Assembly (NCBI GenBank): GCA_944322285.1
Contig: CALUOR010000033.1
Coordinates: forward strand, 1 to 40,356
Length of the DNA stretch: 40,356 bases
Source: an uncultured Bacteroides sp.
GTDB lineage: Bacteria > Bacteroidota > Bacteroidia > Bacteroidales > Bacteroidaceae
Direction: 5' to 3'
Below the pieces are notes generated by a model, which was not told where the DNA came from, ran no database searches, and saw only the letters and a program-made list of their open reading frames with translations. The stretch's first letter is position 1. Each line of letters begins with the position of its first letter. Below, in pieces: positions 17,928-26,479 of the stretch. The position numbers and the translations under genes are program-made.

Positions 17928-17940
17928 CTCTACGAAACTC

Positions 17941-18780
17941 TTACAACTCCGCCTCTGTCCATTCCCCGTCATGCAACTCCATGACGTGCCGGTAGCCCGC
18001 CCGACGCAGGGCATGGAGAGCGGCTTCGCGTCCGGAGTCGATGCGGTCGGGATAATGGGCGTCGGTGTTGACCTGAATGCGGATGCCTAAGTCGTGCAGA
18101 AAGGAGAAATAGCGCGCATCGGGATAGAACACGCCCAACTCCTGATAGGCTTTGGTATTGACCTCCATCTGGAGACCTTGACGGGCGATGTCCTCGAAGT
18201 AAGAGCGCACCAAGGCGTCATACCACGGCTCGTCCATGATGCCCGGACGCATGTAGGAGGCATTATAGTGTATCTTGTCGGCATGGCCCACAATGTCGAA
18301 TCCTCCATGGCGCAACATGGCCGTGGAGCGGGCGTAGTATTGGCGGACGGCCTCGCGCACATCCCCGTCAAAATGCTCTTCCACCATCCGTTTGAACTTA
18401 TCCGCCGGCAGGTCGGCGTCTACAATCCTTCCCTCTGGGTCGCGCAGGAGGTGGACGGAGCCGATGCGGTAATCTAAGGGCAGATTGGCGAAGCGGGGCA
18501 AAGCAGGATTATGACACTCATCGAGGTAGTCTATCTCCAAGCCGATGTACAGTTCGATGCGGTGTCCGTACGTGCGGCGCATACGGTGGAACTCGGCCAG
18601 ATATTCATCCATGCGGTCCCACTCCATGGTCCATGCCGTGGGGAAAGGCAAGGGAGCATGGGAGGAGAAGCCCAAGGAGGTGAAGCCCCGGTCGATGGCA
18701 AAACGGATGTGGTCGCGCATCTGGCACCGCCCGTCGCAATAGGACGTATGTGTATGATAGTTCGTGAGAGTCGCTTTCAT
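17941..18780 (-). CDS. PHP-domain phosphatase, histidinol-phosphatase (HisJ)-like
   Basis: This 279-residue protein is a PHP-fold metal-dependent phosphoesterase. Metal ligands are visible in NYHTHTSYCDG (H9, H11, D16), FSSHAPLPF (H41), a later GLEIDY glutamate, GHADKIHYN, and VNTDAHYPD near the C terminus. These match the HisJ type of histidinol-phosphate phosphatase, the eighth step of histidine synthesis, although PHP proteins also include other phosphatases. No other his gene is nearby. The start at 18780 (MKATLTNYH) overlaps the stop of the ABC-F gene by 4 bp (ATGA), so expression is coupled to it. The specific substrate is inferred from family resemblance. Confidence 0.8.
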   Translation of the reverse strand: MKATLTNYHTHTSYCDGRCQMRDHIRFAIDRGFTSLGFSSHAPLPFPTAWTMEWDRMDEYLAEFHRMRRTYGHRIELYIGLEIDYLDECHNPALPRFANLPLDYRIGSVHLLRDPEGRIVDADLPADKFKRMVEEHFDGDVREAVRQYYARSTAMLRHGGFDIVGHADKIHYNASYMRPGIMDEPWYDALVRSYFEDIARQGLQMEVNTKAYQELGVFYPDARYFSFLHDLGIRIQVNTDAHYPDRIDSGREAALHALRRAGYRHVMELHDGEWTEAEL

Positions 18781-20576
18781 GATTCTTCTATTTCGCTTAG
18801 TTCCATCCATCGTTCGGTTTTCTCATCTATCAGTCCGTCCACCACGGGCAGGCGTTTGGACTTCTCGGTCAGCTCGTCCACGGAGAGGGTACCGCTGCAC
18901 AGAGCCTCCTCCAAGGCTTTCTTTTCGGCTTCCAGGGCGGCTATTTCCTGCTCCAACGCCTCGAACTCTTTCCTCTCTTTATAGCTCATGCGGCGGGGAC
19001 GGTTGGCGTTACGGGCGGTGGGAGCGGTCTCCTTAGCGGCGGGTGCCGGACGGGGAGCGGCCTGCTGTTCGCGCTCGTGGCGGAGGCGGGCTTCCTTCCA
19101 GGCACGGTATTGGGTGTAGTTGCCGGGGAAGTCGCGGATGTCGCCCTGCCCGTTGAACACCAGCAGATGGTCCACCACCTTGTCCATGAAATAACGGTCG
19201 TGGCTCACCACGATGACGCATCCGGCAAAATGCTGAAGGTAATCCTCCAGGATTTGCAGAGTGACAATGTCTAAGTCGTTGGTAGGCTCGTCCAGCACCA
19301 GGAAGTTGGGATTACGCATCAGGACAGTGCAGAGGTAGAGCCGACGGCGTTCGCCCCCGGAGAGCTTGTAGACATAGCTATGCTGGGTTTCGGGACTGAA
19401 GAGAAAGTGCTGGAGGAATTGGGAGGCGGTGAGTTTCCTTCCTCCCCCAAGGTCGATGACTTCGGCGATGGCGCGCACCACGTCTATCACCTTCATCTGC
19501 TCGTCAAATTGGAGTCCCTCTTGCGAATAGTAGCCGAAGCGCACGGTCTCGCCCACGTCCAGCGTACCGCTATCGGGCTGCTCAATGCCCATCAGAATTT
19601 TGAGGAAGGTGGACTTGCCGGTGCCGTTGTTTCCCACGATGCCCATCTTCTCATAACGGGCAAAGATGTAAGAGAAGTCGTCCAATATCTTCAACTCCCC
19701 GAAGGACTTGCACAGGTGGTCGGCCTCGAAGATTTTGTTGCCTATGTAGGACGCTTTCACATCAAGGCGCACCTGAGTGTCGTACGTGCGGCTCTTGGCT
19801 ACCTTCTCTAACTCGTAGAAGGCTTCCTCACGATAACGTGCCTTGTGTCCACGGGCCTGGGGCATACGGCGCATCCACTCTAACTCCGTACGATAGAGGT
19901 TATTGGCACGCTCCACCTCGGCGTTGTGGGCATCAATGCGCTCCTGGCGTTTCTCCAGGTAGTAAGAATAATTGCCTTTGTAGGCATAGAGGGTGTGGTT
20001 GTCTATCTCCAGGATGCCGGAGCATACGCGGTCGAGGAAGTAGCGGTCGTGCGTCACCATGAGGAGGGTCACGTTGGTGCGGCGCAAATAGTCCTCCAGC
20101 CATTCGGTCATATCCAAATCAAGGTGATTGGTAGGCTCGTCCAGCATAAGGAAATCAGGCTCGCTGATGAGAGTGTCGGCCAGTGCCACACGCTTCAGCT
20201 GGCCTCCGGAGAGGTTGCCCACACGCTGGTCGAAGTCGCGTATCTTGAGTTGGGAAAGTATCTGCTTGGCCTTCAGCTCGTGTTCCTCGTTATGGTCTCG
20301 CCCGTAGTGGAAACAGGCTTGGAGCACGGTCAGTTCGGCCGGATAGTGGGGTGTCTGCTCCAAGTAGCCCACACGCAAGTCGCGCCTATAGGTGATGGTG
20401 CCGGAATCATGCCCTTCCTTGCCGGCAAGGATGTTGAGCAGAGTGGTCTTCCCGCTTCCGTTGCGGGCGATGAGTCCCACCCGCTGCCCCTCGGCCAAGC
20501 CGAAGGAGATGTCCTCGAACAGCACCCGGTCGCCAAATGATTTAGTCAAGTTTTCTACCTGTAGGATTGGAGTCAT
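18777..20576 (-). CDS. ABC-F family ATPase (Uup/EttA-like)
   Basis: ABC-F proteins have two fused ATPase domains and no membrane part; they act on ribosomes or, for Uup, in DNA and ribosome maintenance. Domain 1 has Walker A ARNGSGKTT (37-45), signature LSGGQLKRVAL and Walker B FLMLDEPTNHLD. Domain 2 has GNNGTGKST (about residues 345-353), LSGGERRRLYL and FLVLDEPTNDLD. The charged linker between the halves (about 225-265, ERANNLYRTELEWMRRMPQA) is the P-site-tRNA-interaction region. A C-terminal Lys/Glu-rich coiled coil (about 530-599) is Uup-like. The length of 599 residues fits. It is followed by the coupled PHP gene, and a 22-bp-period repeat precedes it. Confidence 0.9.
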   Translation of the reverse strand: MTPILQVENLTKSFGDRVLFEDISFGLAEGQRVGLIARNGSGKTTLLNILAGKEGHDSGTITYRRDLRVGYLEQTPHYPAELTVLQACFHYGRDHNEEHELKAKQILSQLKIRDFDQRVGNLSGGQLKRVALADTLISEPDFLMLDEPTNHLDLDMTEWLEDYLRRTNVTLLMVTHDRYFLDRVCSGILEIDNHTLYAYKGNYSYYLEKRQERIDAHNAEVERANNLYRTELEWMRRMPQARGHKARYREEAFYELEKVAKSRTYDTQVRLDVKASYIGNKIFEADHLCKSFGELKILDDFSYIFARYEKMGIVGNNGTGKSTFLKILMGIEQPDSGTLDVGETVRFGYYSQEGLQFDEQMKVIDVVRAIAEVIDLGGGRKLTASQFLQHFLFSPETQHSYVYKLSGGERRRLYLCTVLMRNPNFLVLDEPTNDLDIVTLQILEDYLQHFAGCVIVVSHDRYFMDKVVDHLLVFNGQGDIRDFPGNYTQYRAWKEARLRHEREQQAAPRPAPAAKETAPTARNANRPRRMSYKERKEFEALEQEIAALEAEKKALEEALCSGTLSVDELTEKSKRLPVVDGLIDEKTERWMELSEIEES

Positions 20577-20643
20577 AATATATGTAATATGGTATAACGA
20601 ATGATATTGAATACTTCTTATTATTTATTGGTTCGGGGTTCAT

Positions 20644-20714
20644 CTTGGCGAAACATTGGCCTCGCCTTCACGAAACAAAAGCGTCTCCTTGGCGAAACAA
20701 AACCATTGACCGGA
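20644..20714. repeat. 22-bp-period imperfect tandem repeat
   Basis: The core CGAAACA recurs at 20649, 20671 and 20693, exactly 22 bp apart. Units read CTTggCGAAACa followed by variable bases. On the minus strand, which is the direction of transcription, the core is GTTTCGCCAAG. It lies in the 139-bp gap between the DUF3805-like gene and the ABC-F gene, and ends at the former's stop codon. Confidence 0.7.
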
Positions 20715-20715
20715 C

Positions 20716-21522
20716 TTAAAGAGCGGACGCATACGCCTCGGAAAGATTGACCGGTTCGCCCGCTTTCACCTTGCTCCACACCAGTTTCATGGGGTCTGTC
20801 CACGTGCCGGTGGTCAGGTTGAGCAAGACGGGAGCCTCGCGGTTTCCATCGATGAGCGTGCGCCACTCCAGCCCATCCACTTCGTTATTCAGTATGACGC
20901 ACAGCACGATGCCCAAGGCCAACCAATGCTCTTTCTTCTTGGGAGCTATCACCTCCTTGTCCACCAGCTCTTGCAGGGCTTGCACATCTTCCTCCATGCC
21001 CTGGAAATCCCTCTTCAACACATCCTTCACGGTCTTTTCCACCCACTCGTAAGCCTCGTTTATTTGATAAATCTCAGATACACGCACCGGTATCAGCTCG
21101 GCGGGATATTTCACACCCGGCTGACGCGCCTGTAAGGAGGCGATGACTTGCCTGGCTTCATCCACAGGCTTTCCCCGCCCGGTGGTAAAGGTACACTCGA
21201 AGGCAAGGTCGCCGATGCCCAGCACCCAAATATGCGACACGTAGTACGTACCTTCCTCCATGAACATTTCTTGGCTATAGGCACACTCGCGCTCTCCTAT
21301 CTTTATCCGCTGGGCCGAAGGATTCTCACGCAACTCTTGCTCCACCGAATCCCGCCCGAAGGTAGCGTTCCCCCGATAGGCCGATATGCGGAAATTGCCC
21401 GTCCATACATCGGGATTATAGAAGAGGAAGGCTTCGGCCGTATCCTCAAACTCTGTCCAGTCTGCCGGATAATCCATGGCAAACCAGGCTCCGGGGGCTA
21501 TAAAACGTTTCGTCTCTTTCAT
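20716..21522 (-). CDS. uncharacterised protein, DUF3805/DUF3806-like
   Basis: This 268-residue protein has no signal peptide or membrane helix. It falls into two parts. The first (about 1-135) begins FIAPGAWFAMDYPADWTEFE and is beta-rich, resembling PsbP/Mog1-like small domains. The second (about 145-268) is mostly helical and contains KKKEHWLALGIVLCVILNNE and DPMKLVWSKVKAGE. The pairing resembles the Bacteroidetes DUF3805 and DUF3806 families as I remember them, so the label needs a profile search. I chose the ATG at 21522 because a -7 match (TAACTTTG, minus strand) lies just upstream. The longer open frame would overlap that promoter. Function is unknown. Confidence 0.75.
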   Translation of the reverse strand: MKETKRFIAPGAWFAMDYPADWTEFEDTAEAFLFYNPDVWTGNFRISAYRGNATFGRDSVEQELRENPSAQRIKIGERECAYSQEMFMEEGTYYVSHIWVLGIGDLAFECTFTTGRGKPVDEARQVIASLQARQPGVKYPAELIPVRVSEIYQINEAYEWVEKTVKDVLKRDFQGMEEDVQALQELVDKEVIAPKKKEHWLALGIVLCVILNNEVDGLEWRTLIDGNREAPVLLNLTTGTWTDPMKLVWSKVKAGEPVNLSEAYASAL

Positions 21523-21557
21523 ATAAGAATGATATTTTAATTCCCGTTTACTGCCTG

Positions 21558-21565
21558 CAAAGTTA
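21558..21565 (-). promoter_or_regulatory. -7 box of the DUF3805-like gene
   Basis: CAAAGTTA on the plus strand reads TAACTTTG on the minus strand (TAnnTTTG), 35 bp before the ATG at 21522. A partial -33 (TTG, 21588-21586) sits 20 bp upstream of it. Confidence 0.5.
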
Positions 21566-21645
21566 ACATTCCTATGTGTTTTCCACAAGCTCCGTAACAA
21601 AAATGTAACATCTGTTTCATGCCTACGTAATAAAAAGGCCTCACT

Positions 21646-21677
21646 TTTGCATTGCTAAAAAATAAAACATACATTTG
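21646..21677 (+). promoter_or_regulatory. consensus Bacteroides promoter of the PhoB-like/PhoR-like pair
   Basis: TTTG at 21646-21649 and TACATTTG at 21670-21677 are separated by 20 bp, a full match to the Bacteroides sigma-ABfr promoter (TTTG, N19-21, TAnnTTTG). The predicted start is about 7 bp later, leaving a leader of roughly 20 nt before the ATG at 21705. Confidence 0.8.
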
Positions 21678-21704
21678 TAACTGATATAACAAAAGCATCG
21701 ACAC

Positions 21705-22394
21705 ATGAAAACATTTCAAATATTAGTCGTAGACGATGAAGAAGACTTGTGCGAGATTTTGAAGTTCAACCTCGAAAATGAAGATTACGTGGTGGATACG
21801 GCCAACTCAGCCGAAGAAGCCCTGCGCATGGACCTCAGCAAGTACGACCTGCTTCTGCTGGACGTGATGATGGGCGAAATATCGGGCTTCAAGATGGCGC
21901 GCATGTTGAAGCAAGACCCCAAGACGGCACACATACCTATCATCTTCATCACCGCCAAGGACACGGAGAACGACACCGTGACGGGCTTCAACCTGGGAGC
22001 CGACGACTACATCTCGAAACCTTTCTCTCTGCGCGAAGTGGCCGCACGCGTCAAGGCCGTGTTGCGCCGCACCAATATGGGCGAGTTCGACCAGCCGATA
22101 GAACAATTGACGTACAAGACCCTCACATTGGACATTGTGAAGAAGAAAGTGCTTATCGATGGAGAAGAAGTGCCTCTCACCAAAAAGGAATTCGAGATAC
22201 TGAAACTCCTTCTCCAAAACAAAGGACGGGTATTCTCGCGCGAGGACATTCTCAACAAGGTGTGGAGCGACGAAGTGTACGTGCTGGACCGGACCATCGA
22301 TGTAAACATCACCCGCCTGAGAAAGAAAATCGGGAATTATGGCAAATGCATCGTAACACGCTTGGGATATGGGTACTGCTTTGAAGCCGAATAA
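21705..22394 (+). CDS. OmpR/PhoB-family response regulator
   Basis: This 229-residue protein has a receiver domain (about 4-120) with acidic residues D10, D11 and E12, phosphoacceptor D53 in LLLLDVMMGEISG, and K104 in YISKPF. A winged-helix DNA-binding domain follows (about 132-228, ending VLDRTIDVNITRLRKKIG and IVTRLGYGYCF). The architecture is that of PhoB/OmpR. The receiver sequence is not that of Bacteroides RprY as I remember it. It is co-transcribed with the kinase gene it overlaps by 26 bp, from a consensus promoter. The regulated genes are not identifiable here. Confidence 0.93.
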   Translation: MKTFQILVVDDEEDLCEILKFNLENEDYVVDTANSAEEALRMDLSKYDLLLLDVMMGEISGFKMARMLKQDPKTAHIPIIFITAKDTENDTVTGFNLGADDYISKPFSLREVAARVKAVLRRTNMGEFDQPIEQLTYKTLTLDIVKKKVLIDGEEVPLTKKEFEILKLLLQNKGRVFSREDILNKVWSDEVYVLDRTIDVNITRLRKKIGNYGKCIVTRLGYGYCFEAE

Positions 22395-24162
22395 CATACG
22401 CCGTTACCTCTCGTTCAGCCGCAGGTTGTTCCTGTCGGTCATCCTGTTGTTCCTCGTCTTTGCGGTGAGCGTCATTGCTTTCCAATATCAACGGGAAAAG
22501 ACCTACAAGATAGAATTGCTCAACCTGCAGTTGCAGGATTATAATGAGGACCTCTATTATAAACTTCAGGCCACGCCGGACACTCTTTGGAATTCGTTTA
22601 TGGCTGACTATCTGAAGAATAGTTTCAGTCCGGAGCACCTGCGTGTGACCATCATGGACTTGCAGGGGGATGTCCTCTACGACAGCGCAAGGGACAGCGC
22701 TCAAATGGAGAACCACTTGATGCGCCCTGAAGTACAACAAGCCTTGTCCAACCTGCACAAGGGGTATGACGTAAGGCGTACTTCGGCCACCACGGGCGTC
22801 ACCTATTTCTATGCCGCCACCCATTGCAATGATGTCATTATCCGCACGGCTTTGCCCTATAGCATCGACCTAGCCAAAGCCCTGGCCGTGGACAAGCATT
22901 ACATCTGGTTCATCCTGCTTGTCACCATTGTGCTGATATTCATCTATTACCAATTCACTTCCCGGTTGGGCACCGCCATCACCCGCTTGCGCCAATTCGC
23001 CAAACGGGCCGACCGAAACGAACCGATAGAAGACCTTCAATTGGCCTTCCCGCACAATGAGCTGGGCGAAATCTCAGAACATATCATCCAAATATACAGA
23101 CGCTTGCGCGAGACGAAAGAAGCGCTTTACATCGAACGCGAGAAACTCATCACCCACTTGCAGACCTCACGTGAAGGTTTGGGCGTATTCACTCGTGAGA
23201 AAAGAGAAATACTGGTGAACAATCTGTTCATCCAATATAGCAACATCATCTCCGACTCCAACCTGGAGACCACCGAGGACATCTTCAGCATCCGCGAGTT
23301 TCAGAAGATAACCGACTTCATCGACCGGGCACAACGCCGCCCCATCGGTAAGGACGAGAAACGCATCTCGCTCAATATTAACAAGAACGGACGCATCTTC
23401 GTGGTGGAGTGCATCATCTTCCAAGACCTCAGTTTCGAGATAAGCATCAACGACATCACACAAGAGGAAGAGCAAATACAACTGAAACGCCAACTCACCC
23501 AAAACATAGCCCACGAACTGAAGACACCCGTGAGCAGCATACAGGGTTATCTGGAGACCATCGTAGACAATGAGAACCTTCCGCCTGAGAAGATGAAACT
23601 GTTTTTGGAACGGTGCTACGCACAAAGCAACCGCCTGACCCACCTCCTGCGCGACATCTCCGTGCTGACCCGCATGGACGAAGCCGCCAACCTGATAGAC
23701 ATGGAGAAAGTGGACCTCAGCGTGCTGGTAAACAATATTGTGAACGAATCGGCCTCCGACCTGGAGCAGAAGCACATCACCGTCGTCAACTCGTTAAAAC
23801 CACACATCCAGTTGCGCGGAAACTACACCCTGCTCTACTCCATCTTCAGTAACCTGATGGACAACGCCATCGCCTATGCAGGCACTAATATCCATATCAA
23901 TATCAGCTGCTTCCGCGAAGACGAGAATTTCTATTATTTCAGCTTCGCCGATACCGGTGTGGGTGTAGCCCCCGAACACCTGAACCGCCTCTTCGAGCGT
24001 TTCTACCGGGTGGACAAAGGTCGCTCGCGCAAGTTGGGAGGCACCGGCTTGGGACTGGCCATCGTAAAGAATGCCGTTCTCATTCACGGGGGCACCATCT
24101 CCGCCAAGAACAATCCGGGAGGCGGGCTGGAGTTCGTATTCACGTTGGCGAAAGATAAATAA
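22369..24162 (+). CDS. PhoR-like sensor histidine kinase
   Basis: This 597-residue inner-membrane kinase has a first membrane helix (about 20-40), a periplasmic sensor of about 135 residues and a second helix (about 177-196). A HAMP-like linker and a diverged PAS-like region (about 265-370) follow. The phosphorylated histidine is H382 in NIAHELKTPVSSIQGY. The ATPase core has NLMDNAIAYA (N-box), FADTGVGVAPEHL (G1), FERFYRVDKGRSR (F-box) and GGTGLGLAIVKN (G2). This is the PhoR-type order and it pairs with the upstream regulator. The ATG at 22369 lies inside the regulator gene; a TTG at 22381 is the alternative. The signal is unknown; phosphate is only suggested by family resemblance. Confidence 0.92.
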   Translation: MGTALKPNNIRRYLSFSRRLFLSVILLFLVFAVSVIAFQYQREKTYKIELLNLQLQDYNEDLYYKLQATPDTLWNSFMADYLKNSFSPEHLRVTIMDLQGDVLYDSARDSAQMENHLMRPEVQQALSNLHKGYDVRRTSATTGVTYFYAATHCNDVIIRTALPYSIDLAKALAVDKHYIWFILLVTIVLIFIYYQFTSRLGTAITRLRQFAKRADRNEPIEDLQLAFPHNELGEISEHIIQIYRRLRETKEALYIEREKLITHLQTSREGLGVFTREKREILVNNLFIQYSNIISDSNLETTEDIFSIREFQKITDFIDRAQRRPIGKDEKRISLNINKNGRIFVVECIIFQDLSFEISINDITQEEEQIQLKRQLTQNIAHELKTPVSSIQGYLETIVDNENLPPEKMKLFLERCYAQSNRLTHLLRDISVLTRMDEAANLIDMEKVDLSVLVNNIVNESASDLEQKHITVVNSLKPHIQLRGNYTLLYSIFSNLMDNAIAYAGTNIHINISCFREDENFYYFSFADTGVGVAPEHLNRLFERFYRVDKGRSRKLGGTGLGLAIVKNAVLIHGGTISAKNNPGGGLEFVFTLAKDK

Positions 24163-24166
24163 AAGT

Positions 24167-25276
24167 CTACACCCGCTTTCTGTACGTCATGGCCGCCACG
24201 AGGCAGAACAGGATGGCAAATCCGGACAACGCCGCATACTGCATCCATAGGTCGGCCAAGCTGGCTTCCTTGAGATAAACCGAGCGCATGATTTCGATGA
24301 AATAGCGTGGCGGAATAGCGTAGGTGATGCACTGCGCCCACCGGGGCATGGAGGCAATAGGCGTGAACAGACCTCCCATCAGCTGGAAGATGACGATGAA
24401 AGCAAACATCACGAAGATGCTCTGCAGGATAGTGGTCGATTGGTTGGCGATGGACACGCCCAAGCCGGACATGACAAGGCTGAACAGGATAGCAGCCAGA
24501 TAAATGTTCGCAATATTCCCTTCCGGCACCAGTCCGTAGACCAGCCAACCGATGAGCATCCCTACCGTTACGACAAGGATACCTACCACCCAATAAGGTA
24601 TCAGTTTCGACAAAACGAACTCCAACCGCCCCACCGGTGTGACATTCATCGCTTCGATGGTGCCGGTTTCCTTCTCGCTAACCAGATTGAGAGTAGGCAG
24701 GAACCCGCAGATGATGATGAGCAGCACCACCATGAGTGCCGGTATCATGTAGTTGCGGAAGTTGAGCGTCGGGTTATACAGGTTGAGGACGGAGGTCTCC
24801 TGTATCGGTACGGTGACGCCTTGTTCCTCTTGCCAGCGTGAAAGAGTATTGACGATGGACATCGTGGCGTATTGTGTGCCCAATGTCCCCTTCGTTGCAT
24901 TCACACCATTAGCTTTTATGTCCAGTGCAGGCTTCTCGCCGTTTATTAAGTCCTTCAGATAATCTTTCGGGATGGTAACAAGGACATCCGCATTTCCGTC
25001 CTCTATCTGCCGGAACGCTTCATCATAACTTAAATAGCAACCCGTTACGGACAAATACTCTGATGCATCCATGTCTGCTATCATGCGGCGGGAGAGCTCC
25101 GTGCGGTCATTGTCTACTACGGCAACACCTACATTCTTCACATCAAGTGTCGCCACGAGAGGGACAATCAGCATCACCAGGATGGGCATGATAAAAACGA
25201 CATATTGCATGAGCGGACTACGCCGAATTTGTATTACTTCTTTTTTGAGTAATATCTTCAATGTATTTGCATTCAT
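24167..25276 (-). CDS. ABC-2 type transport permease (YbhR/YhhJ-like)
   Basis: This is the last gene of the efflux operon: a 369-residue ABC-2 membrane subunit. An N-terminal helix (MQYVVFIMPILVMLIVPLVA) is followed by a large extracytoplasmic domain (about 40-165, DVKNVGVAVVDNDRTELSRR). Five C-terminal helices include the ABC-2 signature around LVSEKETGTIEAMNVTPVGR and the final helices at FAILFCLVAAMTYRKRV. It probably pairs with the permease encoded 7 bp upstream to form a heterodimer driven by the two ATPases. The start at 25276 (MNANTLKILLKKE) places the helix correctly; a longer frame would run into the upstream gene. Substrate unknown. Confidence 0.9.
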   Translation of the reverse strand: MNANTLKILLKKEVIQIRRSPLMQYVVFIMPILVMLIVPLVATLDVKNVGVAVVDNDRTELSRRMIADMDASEYLSVTGCYLSYDEAFRQIEDGNADVLVTIPKDYLKDLINGEKPALDIKANGVNATKGTLGTQYATMSIVNTLSRWQEEQGVTVPIQETSVLNLYNPTLNFRNYMIPALMVVLLIIICGFLPTLNLVSEKETGTIEAMNVTPVGRLEFVLSKLIPYWVVGILVVTVGMLIGWLVYGLVPEGNIANIYLAAILFSLVMSGLGVSIANQSTTILQSIFVMFAFIVIFQLMGGLFTPIASMPRWAQCITYAIPPRYFIEIMRSVYLKEASLADLWMQYAALSGFAILFCLVAAMTYRKRV

Positions 25277-25283
25277 ACAGCCT

Positions 25284-26330
25284 TCATTTTTTAGCGTTAA
25301 ACTTCTTGATGGCCAAAGCCAATACAACCAATGTCATTCCTGCCAAAACCAATACTTCCGTCAGCACGTACCCGACGGGAAGCTGCTGAATCATCAATAC
25401 CCGCATGGCTGAAATATACCAGCGCGCCGGAATGATGCACGAGAACCATTGCAGAACCAACGGCATGTTCTCCACCGGAAATATCATGCCGGACAGCAAC
25501 ACCACGGGAATCATAAACATCACACCGGAAACAAGAAGAGCCGATACCTGTGTAGAGGCAATGGTGGAGATAAGCAGTCCCAACGCAAGGGCAAGAACCA
25601 CATACAGGATGGTTACCCATATCACATTGATGACGCTGAAGGAGAAAGGCAGACCCAACACGGTATAGCTCAACGCCAGCACCAGTGTCAGGATGATGCA
25701 CGACAACAGGAAGTAAGGCACCAGCTTGCCAAGAATGATTGTCCGGGGACGGACGGGAGAGACCAACAGCAGGTTCATCGTGCCGGACTCCTTCTCGCTG
25801 ACAATGGACACGGAGGTCATCATGGCACAGATAAGGATGAATATCATACCCATAATGCCGGGAACAAAGTTGTAGGCACTCTTCAGTTGCGGGTTATAAA
25901 GCGTGTTGGCCACGACCGGGATGCCTGTCGCAGAACTGATGACACTCTCCAAATAAGCCGTGGCGGTCTGCGCCATCGTGGTATTGGAAGCGTCCACGAT
26001 AATCTGATGTTTCAGCCGGCCGTCTTCTGTGCGGAACACTACAGCGGCATCCGCCCGGCCTTTCCGAAGAATACTTTCCACTTCGTGATAAGGCACGATG
26101 CCTTCAAACGTGAAATAGGAATTGCTGCGGAAACGGTCTATAATCTGTTTGGTCTCGTCTGTATGCTGCTCCACCACAGCAACAACTTTTACATTGTTGA
26201 CCTCGGTGGAGATGGCGAACCCGAAGAGCAACAGCAACACAACAGGCATGACCAGCACGACCGTCACCGTGCGGAAGTCGCGCAGAAGGTGAAGCACCTC
26301 TTTCTTTATGAGTGATTGGAATATAGACAT
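25284..26330 (-). CDS. ABC-2 type transport permease (YbhS-like)
   Basis: This 348-residue membrane subunit has the same plan as its downstream neighbour. An N-terminal helix (TVTVVLVMPVVLLLLFGFAI) leads to an extracytoplasmic domain (about 40-160) and then the ABC-2 core with IVSEKESGTMNLLLVSPVRP and several C-terminal helices. The two permeases are related but clearly diverged, as in the E. coli YbhS/YbhR pair. A heptad-repeat palindromic element separates it from the ATPase genes, which is unusual within an operon and may uncouple membrane-subunit from ATPase expression. Start is the ATG at 26330 (MSIFQSLIKKEV). Confidence 0.9.
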   Translation of the reverse strand: MSIFQSLIKKEVLHLLRDFRTVTVVLVMPVVLLLLFGFAISTEVNNVKVVAVVEQHTDETKQIIDRFRSNSYFTFEGIVPYHEVESILRKGRADAAVVFRTEDGRLKHQIIVDASNTTMAQTATAYLESVISSATGIPVVANTLYNPQLKSAYNFVPGIMGMIFILICAMMTSVSIVSEKESGTMNLLLVSPVRPRTIILGKLVPYFLLSCIILTLVLALSYTVLGLPFSFSVINVIWVTILYVVLALALGLLISTIASTQVSALLVSGVMFMIPVVLLSGMIFPVENMPLVLQWFSCIIPARWYISAMRVLMIQQLPVGYVLTEVLVLAGMTLVVLALAIKKFNAKK

Positions 26331-26334
26331 TAGT

Positions 26335-26475
26335 AATTAAGAATTAAGAATTAAGAATTAAGAATTAAGAATTAAGAATGAAGAATTAGGAATGAAGGGT
26401 GAAGAATGGGGAACGAAGACATATATGACAGGTTGTATCCGAAAATTCTTCATTCTTCACTCTTCATTCTTCATT
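26335..26475. repeat. AATKAAG heptad repeat with inverted counterpart
   Basis: Six perfect AATTAAG heptads (26335-26376) are followed by six degenerate ones (AATGAAG, AATTAGG, AATGAAG, GGTGAAG, AATGGGG, AACGAAG) to 26418. After a 29-bp spacer, the complementary heptads CTTCATT, CTTCACT, CTTCATT, CTTCATT occupy 26448-26475. The block can therefore fold back on itself. It shares its unit with the element at 5472-5624 but lacks the GC-rich ends. It lies between an ATPase gene and a permease gene of one operon. Confidence 0.8.
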
Positions 26476-26479
26476 AAAA

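Noticed and set aside
21705-24162. Identification as the Bacteroides RprY/RprX system
   Set aside because: The receiver and kinase sequences differ from RprY/RprX as I remember them; PhoB/PhoR-like is safer.
25449-26315. 288-codon open frame on the plus strand
   Set aside because: Antisense to an ABC-2 permease; the His/Gln-rich product is typical of a reversed hydrophobic gene.
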